A stretch of DNA of 64,000 nt. Source: Verrucomicrobiota bacterium. GTDB lineage: Bacteria; Chlamydiota; Chlamydiia; Chlamydiales; SM23-39. Positions 35,689 through 43,272 of the stretch are shown one piece after another. The position numbers and the translations under genes were made by a program. The DNA lies in contig JAFEGL010000064.1 of NCBI GenBank assembly GCA_018239895.1, positions 33,536-97,535 of the forward strand. The letters run 5' to 3'. Each line of letters starts with the position of its first letter. Within the stretch, counting starts at the first letter, position 1. A model generated the notes under the pieces. The model did not search any database. It saw nothing but the letters and a program-made list of their open reading frames with translations, and was not told where the DNA came from.

Positions 35689-35859
35689 GAACCTATCTCA
35701 GTAATAAGTTTTAGTCGATTTTCGGGTTCTTTTGATCCGATTTTCGATTCAAATTTGGGGGCCAATATACTTTTGAGACGATATGGGCCCCCAAATTTGA
35801 ATCGAAAATCGGTCAAAATAATCCCGAAAATCGACGAAAATCATTACTGAGATAGGTTC
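35689..35859. repeat. Long inverted repeat (hairpin element D) between umuD and umuC
   Basis: A 171-bp hairpin with arms of about 73 bp that differ at only a few positions. The outermost gaacctatctcagtaat pairs with attactgagataggttc, and the inner gattttcgattcaaatttggg pairs with its complement at 35785-35810. It occupies the umuD-umuC gap almost base for base (umuD stop at 35862, umuC start at 35686). The terminal word gaacctat is shared with element E. It is AT-rich and has no ORF. Confidence 0.92.
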
Positions 35860-35861
35860 GT

Positions 35862-36284
35862 TTACCCCGTTTTGTGGATCACATACGTGACGACGCCCCA
35901 GATTTGGAAATCCCAAGCCGGGTCGATTTTCATAGGCGGGAAATTGGGGTTTTCCGCCTCGAGCCAAATCTCGCGCCCCGCTTTGCGAACCCGTTTGACG
36001 GTGAATTCCCCATTGACTACGGCGATGACGATCTTGCCAGAGACGGCTTCTAACGATCGGTCGACGATGAGGATGTCGCCCCGGTGGATGCCGGCCCCCG
36101 TCATCGAGTCCCCGTCCACTTTTACATAGAAGGTCGCTGCCGGGTGTTGGATCAGGTGTTCATTTAAATCGAGCCGCATTTCGCCGTAGTCATCGGCGGG
36201 CGACGGGAATCCCGCCTTTACGCCCCCTTCAAAAAAGGGGAGAGGGCAGGGGGTGATCTTGGGATGATAGATGGTCTTCTCCAT
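35862..36284 (-). CDS. umuD: UmuD-like S24 autoprotease
   Basis: A 140-aa protein, the size of UmuD, without a LexA DNA-binding domain. The self-cleavage site is Ala24-Gly25 (GVKAGFPSPADDY). The catalytic Ser60 lies in VDGDSMTGAGIHRGD and Lys97 in GEFTVKRV. RecA-stimulated cleavage would give UmuD', which joins UmuC as polymerase V. The frame opens at the ATG at 36284, three bases from an inverted repeat that could be an operator. Confidence 0.93.
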   Translation of the reverse strand: MEKTIYHPKITPCPLPFFEGGVKAGFPSPADDYGEMRLDLNEHLIQHPAATFYVKVDGDSMTGAGIHRGDILIVDRSLEAVSGKIVIAVVNGEFTVKRVRKAGREIWLEAENPNFPPMKIDPAWDFQIWGVVTYVIHKTG

Positions 36285-36286
36285 AA

Positions 36287-36297
36287 CTACAGTGTAG
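36287..36297. promoter_or_regulatory. Possible operator upstream of umuD
   Basis: ctacagtgtag is an 11-bp inverted repeat (ctaca/tgtag around one base) lying 2 nt before the umuD ATG. Its position would suit repression of a damage-inducible umuDC operon. It is short, no second site is seen here, and no LexA gene lies in this window. Confidence 0.3.
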
Positions 36298-36305
36298 CAT
36301 GGAGT

Positions 36306-36626
36306 CTATTTTTCCCATTTGTAGATAGAAGTGGAGATCGAGTAAGGATAGTAGACTTCCTTGAAAGCTCTTTTGAAGAGAGGATCTCCGAAATAGACGA
36401 ACTCTTTCCCTTCGAACGATTCGGAAAGGGAGGGAGGGATGAGGATCCCCGACTCTTTCATCTCTGCCTCTAAGAATCGGTCGTTGAATTGAACGGTCCC
36501 ATCGTCCAAGAACTCGACAACGGTGTAACCGGTTTGGATATTGACGAGCTTCATGGGATCTCCTGGCATTAGGGCCGATGTGGCGCTTGTGACGGCAAAT
36601 AGAGCCGCGAAAAGGGTGTTTTTCAT
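36306..36626 (-). CDS. Small exported hypothetical protein
   Basis: A 106-aa protein with a signal peptide (MKNTLFAALFAVTSATSALM). The mature part has a short beta-type segment (KLVNIQTGYTVVEFLDDGTVQFND) and ends aromatic (VYYPYSISTSIYKWEK). It has no recognised domain. It overlaps the stop of the PI4KII-like kinase gene by 4 nt (36623-36626). Transcription runs from 36626 down, so the kinase gene lies upstream in the transcript and the two are probably co-translated. Confidence 0.6.
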   Translation of the reverse strand: MKNTLFAALFAVTSATSALMPGDPMKLVNIQTGYTVVEFLDDGTVQFNDRFLEAEMKESGILIPPSLSESFEGKEFVYFGDPLFKRAFKEVYYPYSISTSIYKWEK

Positions 36627-37870
36627 GATCTATCCTTTGCTATTCGGGCCATCCGGCTGTTGATCTGCTCGATGGTGAGGTCTTGCGTCGCGAGCTCTTT
36701 CAAATAGGCGATCCGTTCGCGCATCGCGGGGATGGCGCTCTCGAGGCCCCCCTCTTTCATTGCCCTGGCGATTTGGTTAGGGTCCATCGCAGCAATTTTA
36801 GCTTTTGTTGAAGAGGAGAGGGTGAACTTGGCGCAAGGATGGTGCTGCAGATTATTCCGGAGTTGTTTGTTCTCGGTGGGGAAGCAGAAGCCGTTGTCGA
36901 TCTTTTTCATCCCGAGGATCTCGTTGCCGATCGCATCGACCCCTTTCGGGTAGACGAGGATATTTGCGCCGTGGGCGTCGGTGTCGTAGGTCGTCCAGAT
37001 GAGGAGGTTCGCCTCTTCAAAGTCCTGCCGGTCGAACCGCTCGGCGATTTCATCGTCAGAAAGCCCCGCCATCTGAAGCTCATGGAGTCCTTCCCAAAGA
37101 GTTTTCGAATTGGCGACGAACTCTTGCACGGAGCAGAGTTTTTCCCGGTCAGCAGGTCCCGCATTTTCCACGTATCTGGGGAGCTCAGAGCTCTCAACTC
37201 GATCGCTCAAATCGTTGAAACCTTTGCTCTCAAAAATAGCGAGCTCTGTTCTCGGGACGATCGAGCCGATGCCGATCAAGGTGGCGATTCGGGAAGCTCC
37301 CGCTTCGCGTAAAGCTGAACCGTAGAGGGGGATGTAGTTTCTGAGGGGATTTTTTTCTCCGAACGGCGTGGCGAACCCTTTAGGATTGTTGATGCAGCCA
37401 GGCTCCTCATCGAGGGGTTTGATCACAAAGCGGGGTTTGTTCTCTTTGTCTCGGAGAAAATAGGTTCCGCTGATCCCATCTTCAACCAATTCGATACGGG
37501 ATGGATCTAACTTATATGTTCCTGAATCGGAGATCCCATCGGTGTAGGGGAGGAGGTTCGGGTTTTCTCTAATCGTTGAGCGGTAGGCCTCTTTGACCTT
37601 TTCAATAGTTGACTTGCGCTCTTTGATCTCTCGGTAGAGGTGCTCGATGGTGGGGCACCGCTCTTTGATCATGTGCCAATAGTTGTAAAATCCCCAGGAA
37701 TTATCCTGTAGAGGCGTTTCAGAAAGGGCAAATCTATTTCTTAAAAGAGCCTCAAGCGTCTTTTTGATCTCCCGGTTGAAGAACAGCTGCGTAGAGACCC
37801 CTTTTAGTGAAGGGGGCTTGAGAGGCGGATTGACAGGCAAATATTTGGATAAATTAACTTGTAAGTGCAT
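36623..37870 (-). CDS. Type II phosphatidylinositol 4-kinase-like protein
   Basis: A 415-aa protein with the landmarks of the PI3/4-kinase fold in its type II form. SGTYFLRD (134-141) corresponds to the glycine-rich loop and RFVIKPLDEEPGCINNPK (147-164) to the VFKPKDEEPYG..NPK block with the ATP-binding Lys151. REAGASRIATLIGIGSIVPRT (188-208) matches the EAAAY..D..L....VP.T block. YDTDAHGANIL (295-305) is the catalytic loop with Asp298 and Asn303, and KKIDNGFCFP (322-331) is the IDNG metal loop. There is no signal peptide, so type III export to the host is plausible. The palmitoylated Cys cluster of eukaryotic PI4KII is missing. The substrate could be a lipid or a protein. Confidence 0.8.
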   Translation of the reverse strand: MHLQVNLSKYLPVNPPLKPPSLKGVSTQLFFNREIKKTLEALLRNRFALSETPLQDNSWGFYNYWHMIKERCPTIEHLYREIKERKSTIEKVKEAYRSTIRENPNLLPYTDGISDSGTYKLDPSRIELVEDGISGTYFLRDKENKPRFVIKPLDEEPGCINNPKGFATPFGEKNPLRNYIPLYGSALREAGASRIATLIGIGSIVPRTELAIFESKGFNDLSDRVESSELPRYVENAGPADREKLCSVQEFVANSKTLWEGLHELQMAGLSDDEIAERFDRQDFEEANLLIWTTYDTDAHGANILVYPKGVDAIGNEILGMKKIDNGFCFPTENKQLRNNLQHHPCAKFTLSSSTKAKIAAMDPNQIARAMKEGGLESAIPAMRERIAYLKELATQDLTIEQINSRMARIAKDRS

Positions 37871-37924
37871 TTATATCCTAAATTTGCCGGGAATAATATT
37901 ATATCGGTCGATAATTGTAATTAC

Positions 37925-38845
37925 TTAAATATTCCTATACTCCTTTAATAATCTGATTAAAGATTTCTTTTGAGAATCATCCAATTTTTGGGTCTTTAGG
38001 ACAGACAATCCCGACTCCAAGGTGTTCCAATAGAGGTCGAGAGGTGAAGAGACCTCCCCTCCGGCAGGCCATTCGATGTGGGCGAGCGCCTCCATATCGG
38101 CTTCAATCTCCCCTTCTGCATCAGCTACCTCGAGGGCGTCGATCTCGGCTAAGAGAGCGCTCAAAGAATTTCTTTCTATGCAAGCGCCTGAGAAACCGTT
38201 GCCTTCAAACTCCATCCGGAGCTCGTTTTCGATCTCTGCCCTGAGCCTCTCCCGGTTATCCCGATCCGTTTGGTAGACGGCGATCATGATGAGGAGCCGC
38301 GGATCGATGGACCCTGCTCCAAAATAGCGGGGATCTAAAATCTTTACGGTCCATTTGTCTCGGAAGCACCGGATGAAAGGACGGCTGACGCTAGCAAAAA
38401 CATGGTCGGGGTTTTCAGGCTCGAAGATATCGAAGCGGGTGCCCCAGAAGTTCATTTTGGCGACTGCGGCCAACCGGCTCTCCTCGTTGAAAATCCTAAA
38501 TTCGGGCCAGGAGATGATTTTCCAGGTGACTTCCTCGATCCATCCGATTTTCCGATCGAGCGGATCGAAGACGTCGGCCATCGTTCCCCAAGCCAGGAAC
38601 TTGGCTTTTGCGTAGGCGAGCGGCATTTTATCAGAGTCTTCCAGATCGAACGTAGTCGTCCAGGAGAAGACCCTCTTTTTCGCCGTAGCGAGCGTGTTTC
38701 TTCCAACAGCGATATCGAAGGTCGGCGTGAAGGCGATGAACCGCTCTGTGATCGTGAACTCCTCCGGCAGCGGACCTATGCCCGCCGAAAGAGGTTGCAG
38801 CAAACCTATAAAACCGAGAGCTATTTTTAATACTGTTCTATTCAT
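37925..38845 (-). CDS. Exported protein, possible Tubby C-terminal/LURP-like fold
   Basis: A 306-aa protein with a signal peptide (MNRTVLKIALGFIGLLQPLSAG). Residues 30-175 are a run of beta strands with recurring units (KRVFSWTTTFDLEDSD; AKFLAWGTMADVFDPLDRKIG; RLAAVAKMNFWGTRFDIFEPE), suggesting a 12-strand barrel of the LURP-one/Tubby C-terminal type, by pattern only. KILDP ends that domain. The C-terminal 130 residues are helical and acidic (LAEIDALEVADAEGEIEADMEAL). It overlaps the upstream coiled-coil gene by 4 nt. Confidence 0.6.
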   Translation of the reverse strand: MNRTVLKIALGFIGLLQPLSAGIGPLPEEFTITERFIAFTPTFDIAVGRNTLATAKKRVFSWTTTFDLEDSDKMPLAYAKAKFLAWGTMADVFDPLDRKIGWIEEVTWKIISWPEFRIFNEESRLAAVAKMNFWGTRFDIFEPENPDHVFASVSRPFIRCFRDKWTVKILDPRYFGAGSIDPRLLIMIAVYQTDRDNRERLRAEIENELRMEFEGNGFSGACIERNSLSALLAEIDALEVADAEGEIEADMEALAHIEWPAGGEVSSPLDLYWNTLESGLSVLKTQKLDDSQKKSLIRLLKEYRNI

Positions 38846-40794
38846 TGAATTTTCTTCTCATCTTTTTTTTCTTTTGAACTATTTGGGCCGGAGGTGTTGC
38901 CCCCATGACTCTTATCTTTTTTTTTAGATTTCGAATTGCTTGGAGCGGCGGAGGATTGGGCGGAGGCGGATGTATGGCTCTCTCTCAAAATACTCAAACT
39001 GGTCGATGCTGAGTCCGTAGAAGCTGCGACGCTAGACGTCCTCAAGCTAGCTGAGGAAGATTCAGCTACCGGGCTTGAGAGGGGAGAGGGGGAAGGGGAA
39101 GCTCTTAGCAATGAGGGGGATGAATCGGCCAACTCAGAGAAGGAACCCGAGTTCAATGAAATACTGATCGGAGTGGCCGCAAACGGCGAAGAGGAGTCCA
39201 TTGAGTTTGAAGCGGGGCAAAGCAAATCAGTTGAAGCAGAAGCCCCGGTTGAGGCCGACGAGTAAGAGGAGGGCGCTAAGCTTCCTATTCCCGGAGAGGA
39301 GGTTTCAGAGCTTGAAGCGGCGCAAAGTAAATCAGTCGAAGCAGAAGCCCCGGTTGAGGCCGACGAGTAAGAAGAGGGCGCTAAGCTTCCTGTCCCTGCA
39401 GCGGAACTAGAAGCTGGCGCTGAGCTTCCCGACCGAGCAGATGAACTTCCTGAAGTGGAGTACACCGGAAGCGTTCTAGGGACATTCGAGAACCAACTGG
39501 CGATGGAGGTGGGGAGATACCGGGCCCCCCGATCAACGATAGCCTGAACCTTTGATGGCTTTGTGGCCCCTTGTTTCACATTTTCATGGCGCTGATGGAA
39601 TTGAACCATCGTATGTTCGCGGATCGTCCTAAGAGTTGCCTCTCCGTACTTGTAAATTTCTAGAATCCGCTCATACGTTCCCCGGATCGTTGCTGCATTC
39701 TCCTGGTGTTTGTCGGCGAGTCCTTGCACATTTTCACCCAAGATCGAAGAATAAAACGAGAGCTTGGAAACCTGGGCTGGATCGCTCGTGTTTTGATCCA
39801 TTGTCGCAGCTCCTTTTTCAAAAGGGGCGAGGAGTTCATAAATAACGGGGAGGATGGCCTGGAACTCCGCAATTCTTTTCGAGTGTCTTTCAATTTCTTC
39901 CAATAATTCCTGGGCCGTTGGGTACTTTTCCAAACTCTCTAGTTCAAGATTTCTATCGTTGAGCTCCTTGTGGAATCTCTTTAAATTGGCATCGAAATCT
40001 AAGATAGTTCTCTCTTGGGGAGAATAACTTCCCATCAGCGATTTAAACAGTTCTTCAGACGGATAATTATCTGATCCTTGAATATTATCTTCTGGAGGTG
40101 GTGCGGAGTTAGATGAGTTTGAAGGGGGCGATGAACTGAGATCCACTCTGGGAGAGGCTCCTCTTAAAGATAAATAAGGGGGCATGCTCGCTGGCATATT
40201 GGAAATCTGATTGCTAATTGAGGGAGGGGTATACCGGGCAATCCAGTCGGTGCCACTTCGAACTACTGAAGGTTCTTTGATCCCTTTTCTCACATTTTCA
40301 ATTCTCTGATGGAACTTGAGCATCGTGTGGGTGGAAATTTTGTTGAGAGCATCTTGACTCTCCGAGTAGATCTTATAAATCCGGTCATGAAGGATCTGAA
40401 TTTGGGCGACTGATTCAAGATGCTCTTGGTGAAGACGTCTTGTCTTGTCTCCTAAACGGGATGAGTAAAAGGAGAACTTCCCGAGATGATTCGGCTCGAC
40501 TTGGCACAATTTGAGCTTTTCAATCCCCTCTTTAAAAGCCTTAAAAAGGTCATAAATTCTAGGCAATGAAGTTTGAAACTCTCCAATGATGGGAGCGTAG
40601 TCCTCTACCTCCTTCGATAATATCTCCTCAGTCGGATAGGATTCGGTCTCTAGTTTGGCGTTTCTCTCGTTGAGAGACGCGTGAAACTTTTTAAGTCTGG
40701 TATCGTAATCAAGGAGTCCCCTTTCTTCTCGTCCGTAAAGTTCGCTCAAGCTTTTAAAAAGCTCCCGAGAGGAGTATTTATCTACTTGATTCAT
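38842..40794 (-). CDS. Duplicated coiled-coil protein with Ser/Ala-rich repeat tail
   Basis: I do not recognise this 650-aa protein. It contains two copies of a helical domain: about 8-200 (SSRELFKSLSELYGREERGLL ... HTMLKFHQRIENVRKGIKEPS) and about 240-430 (PSEELFKSLMGSYSPQERTIL ... HTMVQFHQRHENVKQGATKPS). The rest is low-complexity Ser/Ala/Pro sequence with a 35-residue tandem repeat (GSLAPSSYSSASTGASASTD). It ends in a basic stretch (SNSKSKKKDKSHGG). There is no signal peptide. Long helices plus a disordered Ser-rich tail are common in secreted chlamydial effectors, but this is inference. Confidence 0.75.
   Translation of the reverse strand: MNQVDKYSSRELFKSLSELYGREERGLLDYDTRLKKFHASLNERNAKLETESYPTEEILSKEVEDYAPIIGEFQTSLPRIYDLFKAFKEGIEKLKLCQVEPNHLGKFSFYSSRLGDKTRRLHQEHLESVAQIQILHDRIYKIYSESQDALNKISTHTMLKFHQRIENVRKGIKEPSVVRSGTDWIARYTPPSISNQISNMPASMPPYLSLRGASPRVDLSSSPPSNSSNSAPPPEDNIQGSDNYPSEELFKSLMGSYSPQERTILDFDANLKRFHKELNDRNLELESLEKYPTAQELLEEIERHSKRIAEFQAILPVIYELLAPFEKGAATMDQNTSDPAQVSKLSFYSSILGENVQGLADKHQENAATIRGTYERILEIYKYGEATLRTIREHTMVQFHQRHENVKQGATKPSKVQAIVDRGARYLPTSIASWFSNVPRTLPVYSTSGSSSARSGSSAPASSSAAGTGSLAPSSYSSASTGASASTDLLCAASSSETSSPGIGSLAPSSYSSASTGASASTDLLCPASNSMDSSSPFAATPISISLNSGSFSELADSSPSLLRASPSPSPLSSPVAESSSASLRTSSVAASTDSASTSLSILRESHTSASAQSSAAPSNSKSKKKDKSHGGNTSGPNSSKEKKDEKKIQ
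39211..39391. repeat. Tandem repeat, 2 copies of about 76 bp at 105-bp spacing
   Basis: 39211-39286 and 39316-39391 are nearly identical (shared gcagaagccccggttgaggc and cgacgagtaagaggagggcg words). They lie inside the Ser-rich gene and encode a 35-residue period. Near identity at the DNA level suggests recent slippage or recombination. Confidence 0.85.
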
Positions 40795-40797
40795 TGT

Positions 40798-41127
40798 TTA
40801 GTCCTTGAAGAGCGAGTTGAAATCCTTTTTCTCGTCGGGGCCATCCTCTCCCATCAACCGCCTGGCCCTTTGGATCGACTCATCAGAATGAGGAGCAGAC
40901 GGAATTTTTGGTTTAAACTCATCGCAGAAATTGACCCCTTCTCGGTCGCGGATGAAGTCTGTCCCTGGGACGGCGCAGTCGTTGGGTTTTCCTGGTGAGT
41001 AGTACCTGCAGTTAACGCAACTGTGGAGTGCTGCGCTGCAATGAGGGCAAAGAGCCCGAAAGCCAATTTTTACCGGGACATCGGCGGCTAATTTTCCACA
41101 TTTCCAACAGACAGGCGGTTTATTCAT
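40798..41127 (-). CDS. Small zinc-ribbon protein
   Basis: A 109-aa protein with paired cysteines: C7-x2-C10, C27-x2-C30 and C37-x2-C40, plus Cys51 and Cys68, enough for two zinc sites. The layout CWKCGK ... LCPHCSAALHSCVNCRYYSPG resembles small bacterial proteins that bind zinc and sometimes other proteins. The C-terminal part is charged (ARRLMGEDGPDEKKDFNSLF). It sits 3 nt upstream of the coiled-coil gene, so they are co-expressed. Its role is unknown. Confidence 0.75.
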   Translation of the reverse strand: MNKPPVCWKCGKLAADVPVKIGFRALCPHCSAALHSCVNCRYYSPGKPNDCAVPGTDFIRDREGVNFCDEFKPKIPSAPHSDESIQRARRLMGEDGPDEKKDFNSLFKD

Positions 41128-41178
41128 CGGGCAAACTCCAATTGCCCTGCCCCCTTTTTTGAGGGGGCAGGGAGCATG

Positions 41179-41622
41179 TTAATTCTGCGGGAATGGGGGC
41201 GCTTTATATCCTGGAGGCGCTCCAGCGTTCACACGCCCTGGCAAAGGGGCTCTTCTACCGCCTGCAGGAACTCGATTATCCACATCATTGAGCCCGCCTC
41301 GGCCGGGAAAGGGAGACCCAGGACCGGGAACAGGAGGATTGAGTTGTTGTTGGAGCAAAGGATTTGGCGCTTGTCCTCGTCCCGCAGGAGGCAAATTGCC
41401 CTGCATATTCAAAGGATTCGGCACATTGCCTCGGCCGCCTGCTGGCATAGCCTGAACTCCGCCTCTACCAGCGTTCCCACGTCCGGCTCCGCCGGCATTT
41501 TTCCCGTCGTCACCGCCGCCTTTTGCTTCGACTTGCCGATGTCCGAGCGCTCCAGGGCGCGGCGCGCCTCGCGGGGGATTTTGACTGGAATCATCCCTTC
41601 CTACTTGAACTCTACCAAACAT
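41179..41622 (-). CDS. Disordered Pro/Gly/Arg-rich protein
   Basis: A 147-aa protein from the ATG at 41622, which has an AGAGG ribosome-binding site. It consists almost entirely of Gly, Pro, Arg, Ala and Asn with repeated short words (GGAGRGN, AGRGGVQ, GNVPNPL, GRGQAPNPL, PFPGRGG). No fold or signal peptide is expected. RGG/GRG words are typical of RNA-binding disordered tails, while PNPL repeats are not. It follows the Inc-like gene by 2 nt. Codon bias looks like its neighbours, so it is likely real. Confidence 0.65.
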   Translation of the reverse strand: MFGRVQVGRDDSSQNPPRGAPRPGALGHRQVEAKGGGDDGKNAGGAGRGNAGRGGVQAMPAGGRGNVPNPLNMQGNLPPAGRGQAPNPLLQQQLNPPVPGPGSPFPGRGGLNDVDNRVPAGGRRAPLPGRVNAGAPPGYKAPPFPQN

Positions 41623-41624
41623 AA

Positions 41625-41963
41625 TTAACCTCTTTGTTGTACGTTGTCTAAATGGGCGAACCGCCTCTGGATCAAATTCTTCCAAGGAAGAACGAAGCGA
41701 TTCATAAATACGGTCCGCTGCTTATCTGTCTTCTGCGCCTGCTTGCACGTGAGAGGCCCCATGAGGGTCCAAAGAAGGAGCCCCACAGTAAGGCAAGCAG
41801 CGCAAATGCCCACTTGCCACGGGAGGAAAATGAAGCAGACGATGGTGGCGATCGCCGCAAAAGCGACCGCTCCAATCTTGCCGAGCTTCTTGCCATCCAT
41901 GCAGGAAAAATCCCGCTTCAATTTGGCAAGGAACTTATTTTCCGATCCGTCTACGGGTATCAT
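41625..41963 (-). CDS. Small bilobed-hydrophobic membrane protein (Inc-like)
   Basis: A 112-aa protein from the ATG at 41963, preceded by AGGAAAAGG; a longer start at 41993 would overlap the upstream gene by 23 nt. Residues 30-48 (IGAVAFAAIATIVCFIFLPW) and 52-72 (GICAACLTVGLLLWTLMGPL) form two closely spaced membrane segments with a very short turn. That bilobed hydrophobic domain is the hallmark of chlamydial inclusion-membrane proteins. Basic residues flank both sides. No Inc family can be named. Confidence 0.7.
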   Translation of the reverse strand: MIPVDGSENKFLAKLKRDFSCMDGKKLGKIGAVAFAAIATIVCFIFLPWQVGICAACLTVGLLLWTLMGPLTCKQAQKTDKQRTVFMNRFVLPWKNLIQRRFAHLDNVQQRG

Positions 41964-41970
41964 CCTTTTC

Positions 41971-42636
41971 CTAAAACTGTTTGACTCGGACAAACTCGTT
42001 CATGTTGACGTTGATCAACAGGATATTGTACGAGCTTTCCCAACCAGAATTTACGCCGATGATGACCGCTTGGCCTTCTCTCCAGTTGCGGAATGTAGCC
42101 ACGTCGCGCTTGCAAATTTCCCAATTGGAACCGTCGGTGAGGCCGACTTCGCCTTTTCTTCTATCCATGAACGTAATATAGTAGGTATACTGCCCGTTCT
42201 CGTAAGGACCGAGCTTTAAGTTGACCTCGATCGACTGGGAATTCGTCGTATTCACAACCTTATAGTTGTGCTTCGAGAACCATCTGCTGTTTTGGGTGAT
42301 TGTGAGGGGATCTTTCATTTTCCATTTGAGTGCTGTGGAGCCATCTTTAGAGTTGATCTCCCAAACAGAGCCGTCTTCGATCTCCAACGAATCGCCGAAT
42401 GCGGAGACTTTCATCATCCAGTGGCAAGAGGCGGGGTAATAAACGGATGGGTATTCATTGTTAAGAGAACCTGTAAGCGTCTCTTCGGAAAAGGACCCCT
42501 CCTCTTCTAGATCAACGGGCAAAACGATCTCTTTCGGTTCGCCGACAGGGACTCTCGCTTCGTCAGCTGATCCTAAACTAGGGAGCAAGAGGGCGAGGGC
42601 TGCTAGCGATTTGAGGAAGGGGGAAGATTTGATCAT
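41971..42636 (-). CDS. Exported protein with two repeated beta domains
   Basis: A 221-aa protein with a clear signal peptide (MIKSSPFLKSLAALALLLPSLGSADE). After an acidic linker there are two copies of a domain of about 60 residues: DGSVWEINSKDGSTALKWK...NSRWFSKHNYKVVN and DGSNWEICKRDVATFRNWREG...NSGWESSYNILLIN. Both have DGS.WEI, a Trp a few residues later, then NS.W and a (V/I)N ending. The duplication is old. The gene starts the long minus-strand run toward umuC and has an ACAGGAG ribosome-binding site. Confidence 0.7.
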   Translation of the reverse strand: MIKSSPFLKSLAALALLLPSLGSADEARVPVGEPKEIVLPVDLEEEGSFSEETLTGSLNNEYPSVYYPASCHWMMKVSAFGDSLEIEDGSVWEINSKDGSTALKWKMKDPLTITQNSRWFSKHNYKVVNTTNSQSIEVNLKLGPYENGQYTYYITFMDRRKGEVGLTDGSNWEICKRDVATFRNWREGQAVIIGVNSGWESSYNILLINVNMNEFVRVKQF

Positions 42637-42735
42637 AAACGACTCCTGTTTGAAATGTGAAGCTCTCTTAAAAAAGAGAATAAGACTATCAACCTACGGT
42701 TTTTTTTGACACGAAAAATTTTTGAATGGAAACAC

Positions 42736-43272
42736 ATGAAGAAATGGATTGCGATTGCTTTGGCCTCATCGACAGCTCTTTCGGCATCGACGGCTCAGCC
42801 GCCAGACCTAGTCTCATTCGCCATCGGCATTTTCGATTTTTCTCGAGAGAAGCACAGAACGTGCGAGTTTGAAGGGGAGTACAAATTTCATGTCCGGTGT
42901 CTCACATCGCCGTGGGATTTTCTCGAATTCAGACCGCTTCTCGGTTTGATGGCGACAGCGACAGGGAGCGTCTATGCGTATGGCGGAATCAACTTCGATC
43001 TCCTTTTCTGGGACCATTTCCTTTTAGCTCCCGGCTTTGCTGCAGGCTACTACTACAGAGGCCATGGGAAAAACCTCGGCTATCCTCTCGAGTTTCGCTC
43101 TGGCGTCGAGGTGGCTTACCAGTTCAGCGACTGGCACCGAATCGGCGTCCACTTCTATCATCTCTCGAACGCGAGCCTCGGCAGCCGAAATCCAGGCGAA
43201 GAGTCCCTCGTCTTCTACTACGACATCCCAATCCGAAGAGGCTTCCCCTTCTCCCCCGAAGAGACAGATTGA
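42736..43272 (+). CDS. PagL-like lipid A 3-O-deacylase
   Basis: A 178-aa protein with a signal peptide (MKKWIAIALASSTALSASTA) and outer-membrane barrel strands. PagL's catalytic triad motif is visible: YHLSNASLGSRNPGEESL (141-158), with His142, Ser144 and Glu156 at the PagL spacing. PagL removes the 3-O acyl chain of lipid A in the outer membrane. The start at Met11 of the open frame (42736) has a ggaaa site and gives the signal peptide. Its presence suggests lipid A remodelling. Confidence 0.82.
   Translation: MKKWIAIALASSTALSASTAQPPDLVSFAIGIFDFSREKHRTCEFEGEYKFHVRCLTSPWDFLEFRPLLGLMATATGSVYAYGGINFDLLFWDHFLLAPGFAAGYYYRGHGKNLGYPLEFRSGVEVAYQFSDWHRIGVHFYHLSNASLGSRNPGEESLVFYYDIPIRRGFPFSPEETD

Noticed and set aside
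38936..39410. Plus-strand ORFs opposite the Ser-rich tail
   Set aside because: They are antisense readings of a low-complexity repeat with no start signals; the minus-strand gene explains the region.
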